DNA of 64,000 nucleotides from positions 1-64,000 of the forward strand of contig JANQOW010000025.1 in assembly GCA_028285595.1 (NCBI GenBank), given 5' to 3'. This document shows positions 62,305 through 64,000 of the stretch, in pieces. Both the position numbers and the translations under genes were made by a program. Origin of the DNA: Hyphomicrobiales bacterium. GTDB lineage: Bacteria > Pseudomonadota > Alphaproteobacteria > Rhizobiales > CAJQND01. Each line of letters begins with the position of its first letter. Positions within the stretch are counted from its first letter, which is position 1. The notes beneath the pieces were generated by a model. It saw only the letters and a list, made by a program, of their open reading frames with translations. It was not told the DNA's origin and made no database searches.

Positions 62305-63864
62305 ATGGCAATGATGCCAAGATTTGAACTCAGACAGGGACAGACCCAGTCTCTGGTGATGACGCCGCAGCTGCAGCAGGCGATCAAGCTGCTGCAAATG
62401 TCCAATCTTGAATTGACCGAGTACGTGGAAGCCGAGCTTGAGCGTAATCCACTCTTGGAGAAATCGGAAAGCTTCGTTGAAAAACGAGCCTCCGACAATG
62501 TGGCGTCGGACCGTGAACCGCAGCAGGCCCAGGACAGTGCGGCGAGCGCTGAAGGCAGTGACGGCCCGGACTTGACCTCCAATCTCTCTGAGGACTCCAA
62601 CGGGCAGTCCAATGTGGATCAGCTCGATACCGGCCTTGAGAATGTCTATGCGGATGAAGCCGCTGCCGATCTGGCCTCACGTCAGCAGGCCTCAACGGAA
62701 GCCGGCTGGTCTTCCATGGGTCAGGGCAATTCGGCGCCTCTGGGTGAAGATCTGAACTTCGAGGCGACTCTGTCTCGTGAGCGCACCTTGTCAGAGCACC
62801 TCACCGAACAGCTCAATATCGCCATTACTGACCCTGTGGGCCGGATGATCGGCGTCCATATGATCGGAGCGCTCAACGAAACCGGTTACCTGACCACCAG
62901 CACCGAGCATATCGCAGAAACTCTAGGCGCTGACCTCGGCGAGGTGGAGAGCGTTCTCGCAACGGTGCAGACCTTCGATCCTGCGGGTATCTTCGCACGC
63001 GATCTGAGCGAATGTCTCGCGGTTCAGCTTAAGGAGAAAGACCGGTTAGATCCGGTCATGCAAACCTTGCTGGACAATCTTGAGCTTTTGGCCAAACACG
63101 ATTTTGCTGAGTTGATGAAACGCTGCGGCGCTGACCGCGACGACCTCACTCAGATGATCGAAGATATTCGCGACTGCAACCCCCGGCCAGGCTCAGCCTA
63201 TGGCAGCGAAGTCGTGCAACCGGTCATTCCAGACGTGTTCGTACGCGAGGCCACGGACGGATCCTGGCACGTGGAGCTCAACAGCGAGACCTTACCTCGG
63301 GTGCTGGTCAATAATCAGTACTATGCGAACGTGGCCAAAGGGACGACCCGTGAGGAAGACAAGACCTATCTGAGTGAGTGCCTGGCAGATGCCAATTGGT
63401 TGGTGAAGAGCTTGGATCAGCGCGCCCGTACCATTCTCAAGGTGGCGCGCGAGATCGTGCGCCAACAGGACAGTTTCCTGGTGCACGGGGTCCAGCACCT
63501 GCGCCCGCTCAACTTGAAAACGGTGGCAGAAGCCATCGACATGCATGAATCCACCGTCAGCCGGGTGACCTCCAACAAGTACATGTCCACCTCGCGCGGG
63601 ATTTTTGAGCTGAAGTACTTCTTCACCTCGGCCATCGCCTCTTCGGCAGGCGGCGAAGCGCATTCTGCAGAAGCAGTGCGCCAGCGCATTCGCGAGATGA
63701 TCGACAATGAGGAACCCAAGAAGATCCTGTCTGACGACAAGATCGTGGAGCTGCTCAACGAGATCGGCATCGACATTGCCCGGCGCACGGTCGCCAAGTA
63801 CCGCGAAGCCCTCGGCATTCCCTCCTCAGTTCAGCGCCGCCGCCAAAAGGCTGCGTTGGGTTAG
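62305..63864 (+). CDS. rpoN: RNA polymerase sigma-54 factor
   Basis: Sigma-54 directs transcription from -24/-12 promoters with AAA+ activators. The 519-residue protein has the Gln-rich region I (LRQGQTQSLVMTPQLQQAIK, start), an acidic region II (~60-130), the core-binding domain (~140-330) and a helix-turn-helix region. The RpoN box ARRTVAKYRE lies near residue 495, followed by LGIPSS. The lptB-rpoN linkage is classical, but hpf and ptsN, which usually follow, are instead at 52-53 kb. It ends in a 4-bp convergent overlap with an Lrp-type gene. Confidence 0.97.
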   Translation: MAMMPRFELRQGQTQSLVMTPQLQQAIKLLQMSNLELTEYVEAELERNPLLEKSESFVEKRASDNVASDREPQQAQDSAASAEGSDGPDLTSNLSEDSNGQSNVDQLDTGLENVYADEAAADLASRQQASTEAGWSSMGQGNSAPLGEDLNFEATLSRERTLSEHLTEQLNIAITDPVGRMIGVHMIGALNETGYLTTSTEHIAETLGADLGEVESVLATVQTFDPAGIFARDLSECLAVQLKEKDRLDPVMQTLLDNLELLAKHDFAELMKRCGADRDDLTQMIEDIRDCNPRPGSAYGSEVVQPVIPDVFVREATDGSWHVELNSETLPRVLVNNQYYANVAKGTTREEDKTYLSECLADANWLVKSLDQRARTILKVAREIVRQQDSFLVHGVQHLRPLNLKTVAEAIDMHESTVSRVTSNKYMSTSRGIFELKYFFTSAIASSAGGEAHSAEAVRQRIREMIDNEEPKKILSDDKIVELLNEIGIDIARRTVAKYREALGIPSSVQRRRQKAALG

Positions 63865-64000
63865 GCTGCCTTGAGGGGCAACCCCCCGTTACGCTTCAGT
63901 GTGTTCAACACGATCGTTGAGTGAACCTGCTGAACCGCATCGTTCGGCAGCAGCACATCATTGATGAGGGCCGACAGGGCATCAAGGCTCGGGACAACAA
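63861..64000 (-). CDS. Lrp/AsnC-family transcriptional regulator (C-terminal fragment, continues outside the window)
   Basis: Only the last 45 codons are in the window. The end STIVLNTLKRNGGLPLKAA resembles the C-terminus of Lrp/AsnC regulators, where a T-S-V-L-x-x-K-x-T-x-x-LP-L pattern closes the RAM ligand domain. The stop TAA shares bases with the rpoN stop. The reading is based on this short stretch, so the family call is moderately secure and the effector is unknown. Confidence 0.65.
   Translation of the reverse strand, partial: VVPSLDALSALINDVLLPNDAVQQVHSTIVLNTLKRNGGLPLKAA

Overview
The window looks like a chromosomal segment of a GC-rich alphaproteobacterium, probably a Hyphomicrobiales/Rhodobiaceae-like lineage. 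The pointers are a GcrA cell-cycle regulator with a cluster of GANTC sites, a perfect CtrA-type box (TTAA-N7-TTAA), a DUF1150 gene behind a small heat-shock gene, an NDUFA9-like gene, a DUF1127 gene, and the lptC-lptA-lptB-rpoN order. The genus cannot be fixed from sequence alone. No insertion sequence, prophage, CRISPR array or rRNA was seen. There is one tRNA (Leu, anticodon CAG).

Layout. 1-6.1 kb: the conserved translation/RNA operon infB(partial)-rbfA-truB-rpsO-pnp, closed by a strong terminator. 6.1-18.9 kb: amine catabolism. An iron alcohol dehydrogenase faces a leftward operon of potF-like binding protein, amidase, acetylpolyamine amidohydrolase, a histamine/trimethylamine dehydrogenase-type flavoprotein and N-carbamoylputrescine amidase. 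The rest of the Pot-type ABC transporter (potG-potH-potI) lies upstream, beyond an MFS/AraC pair. 18.9-26 kb: a leftward degradative operon (OYE, small secreted protein, two esterase/hydrolases, HpaB-type monooxygenase) with a LysR gene at its end. 26-30.1 kb: gcrA, a 440-bp regulatory region, then argD-argF-hslO.

30.1-39.5 kb: a leftward seven-gene surface-carbohydrate operon. It holds a short NeuB-like synthase, a short CMP-sugar transferase, a glycosyltransferase, a methyltransferase, a 2OG-dioxygenase-like protein, a DUF4910 protein and a surface-carbohydrate protein. A Wzz/Wzc-like gene upstream has lost its P-loop. 39.6-46.3 kb: an OmpR-type regulator and a 1963-residue cytoplasmic hybrid kinase with about 13 PAS modules, most in an alternating two-module repeat. 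46.6-51.8 kb: DUF1127 and alpha/beta hydrolase genes, a metA, and a type I secretion ABC/HlyD pair with no visible substrate gene.

52-57.6 kb: hpf and ptsN (separated from rpoN, with a possible sigma-54 promoter), DUF1150 and Hsp20, a dimethylglycine-dehydrogenase-like flavoprotein and the NDUFA9-like gene. 57.7-64 kb: tRNA-Leu, an AraC regulator, an RNase D-like exonuclease, lptC-lptA-lptB-rpoN, and the 3' end of an Lrp/AsnC regulator running off the window.

The regions most worth follow-up are the polyamine/biogenic-amine operon, whose active-site residues match histamine dehydrogenase rather than trimethylamine dehydrogenase; the incomplete nonulosonate-like operon; the PAS-array kinase; the polysaccharide co-polymerase with a degenerate kinase domain; and the CtrA/GANTC region beside gcrA.
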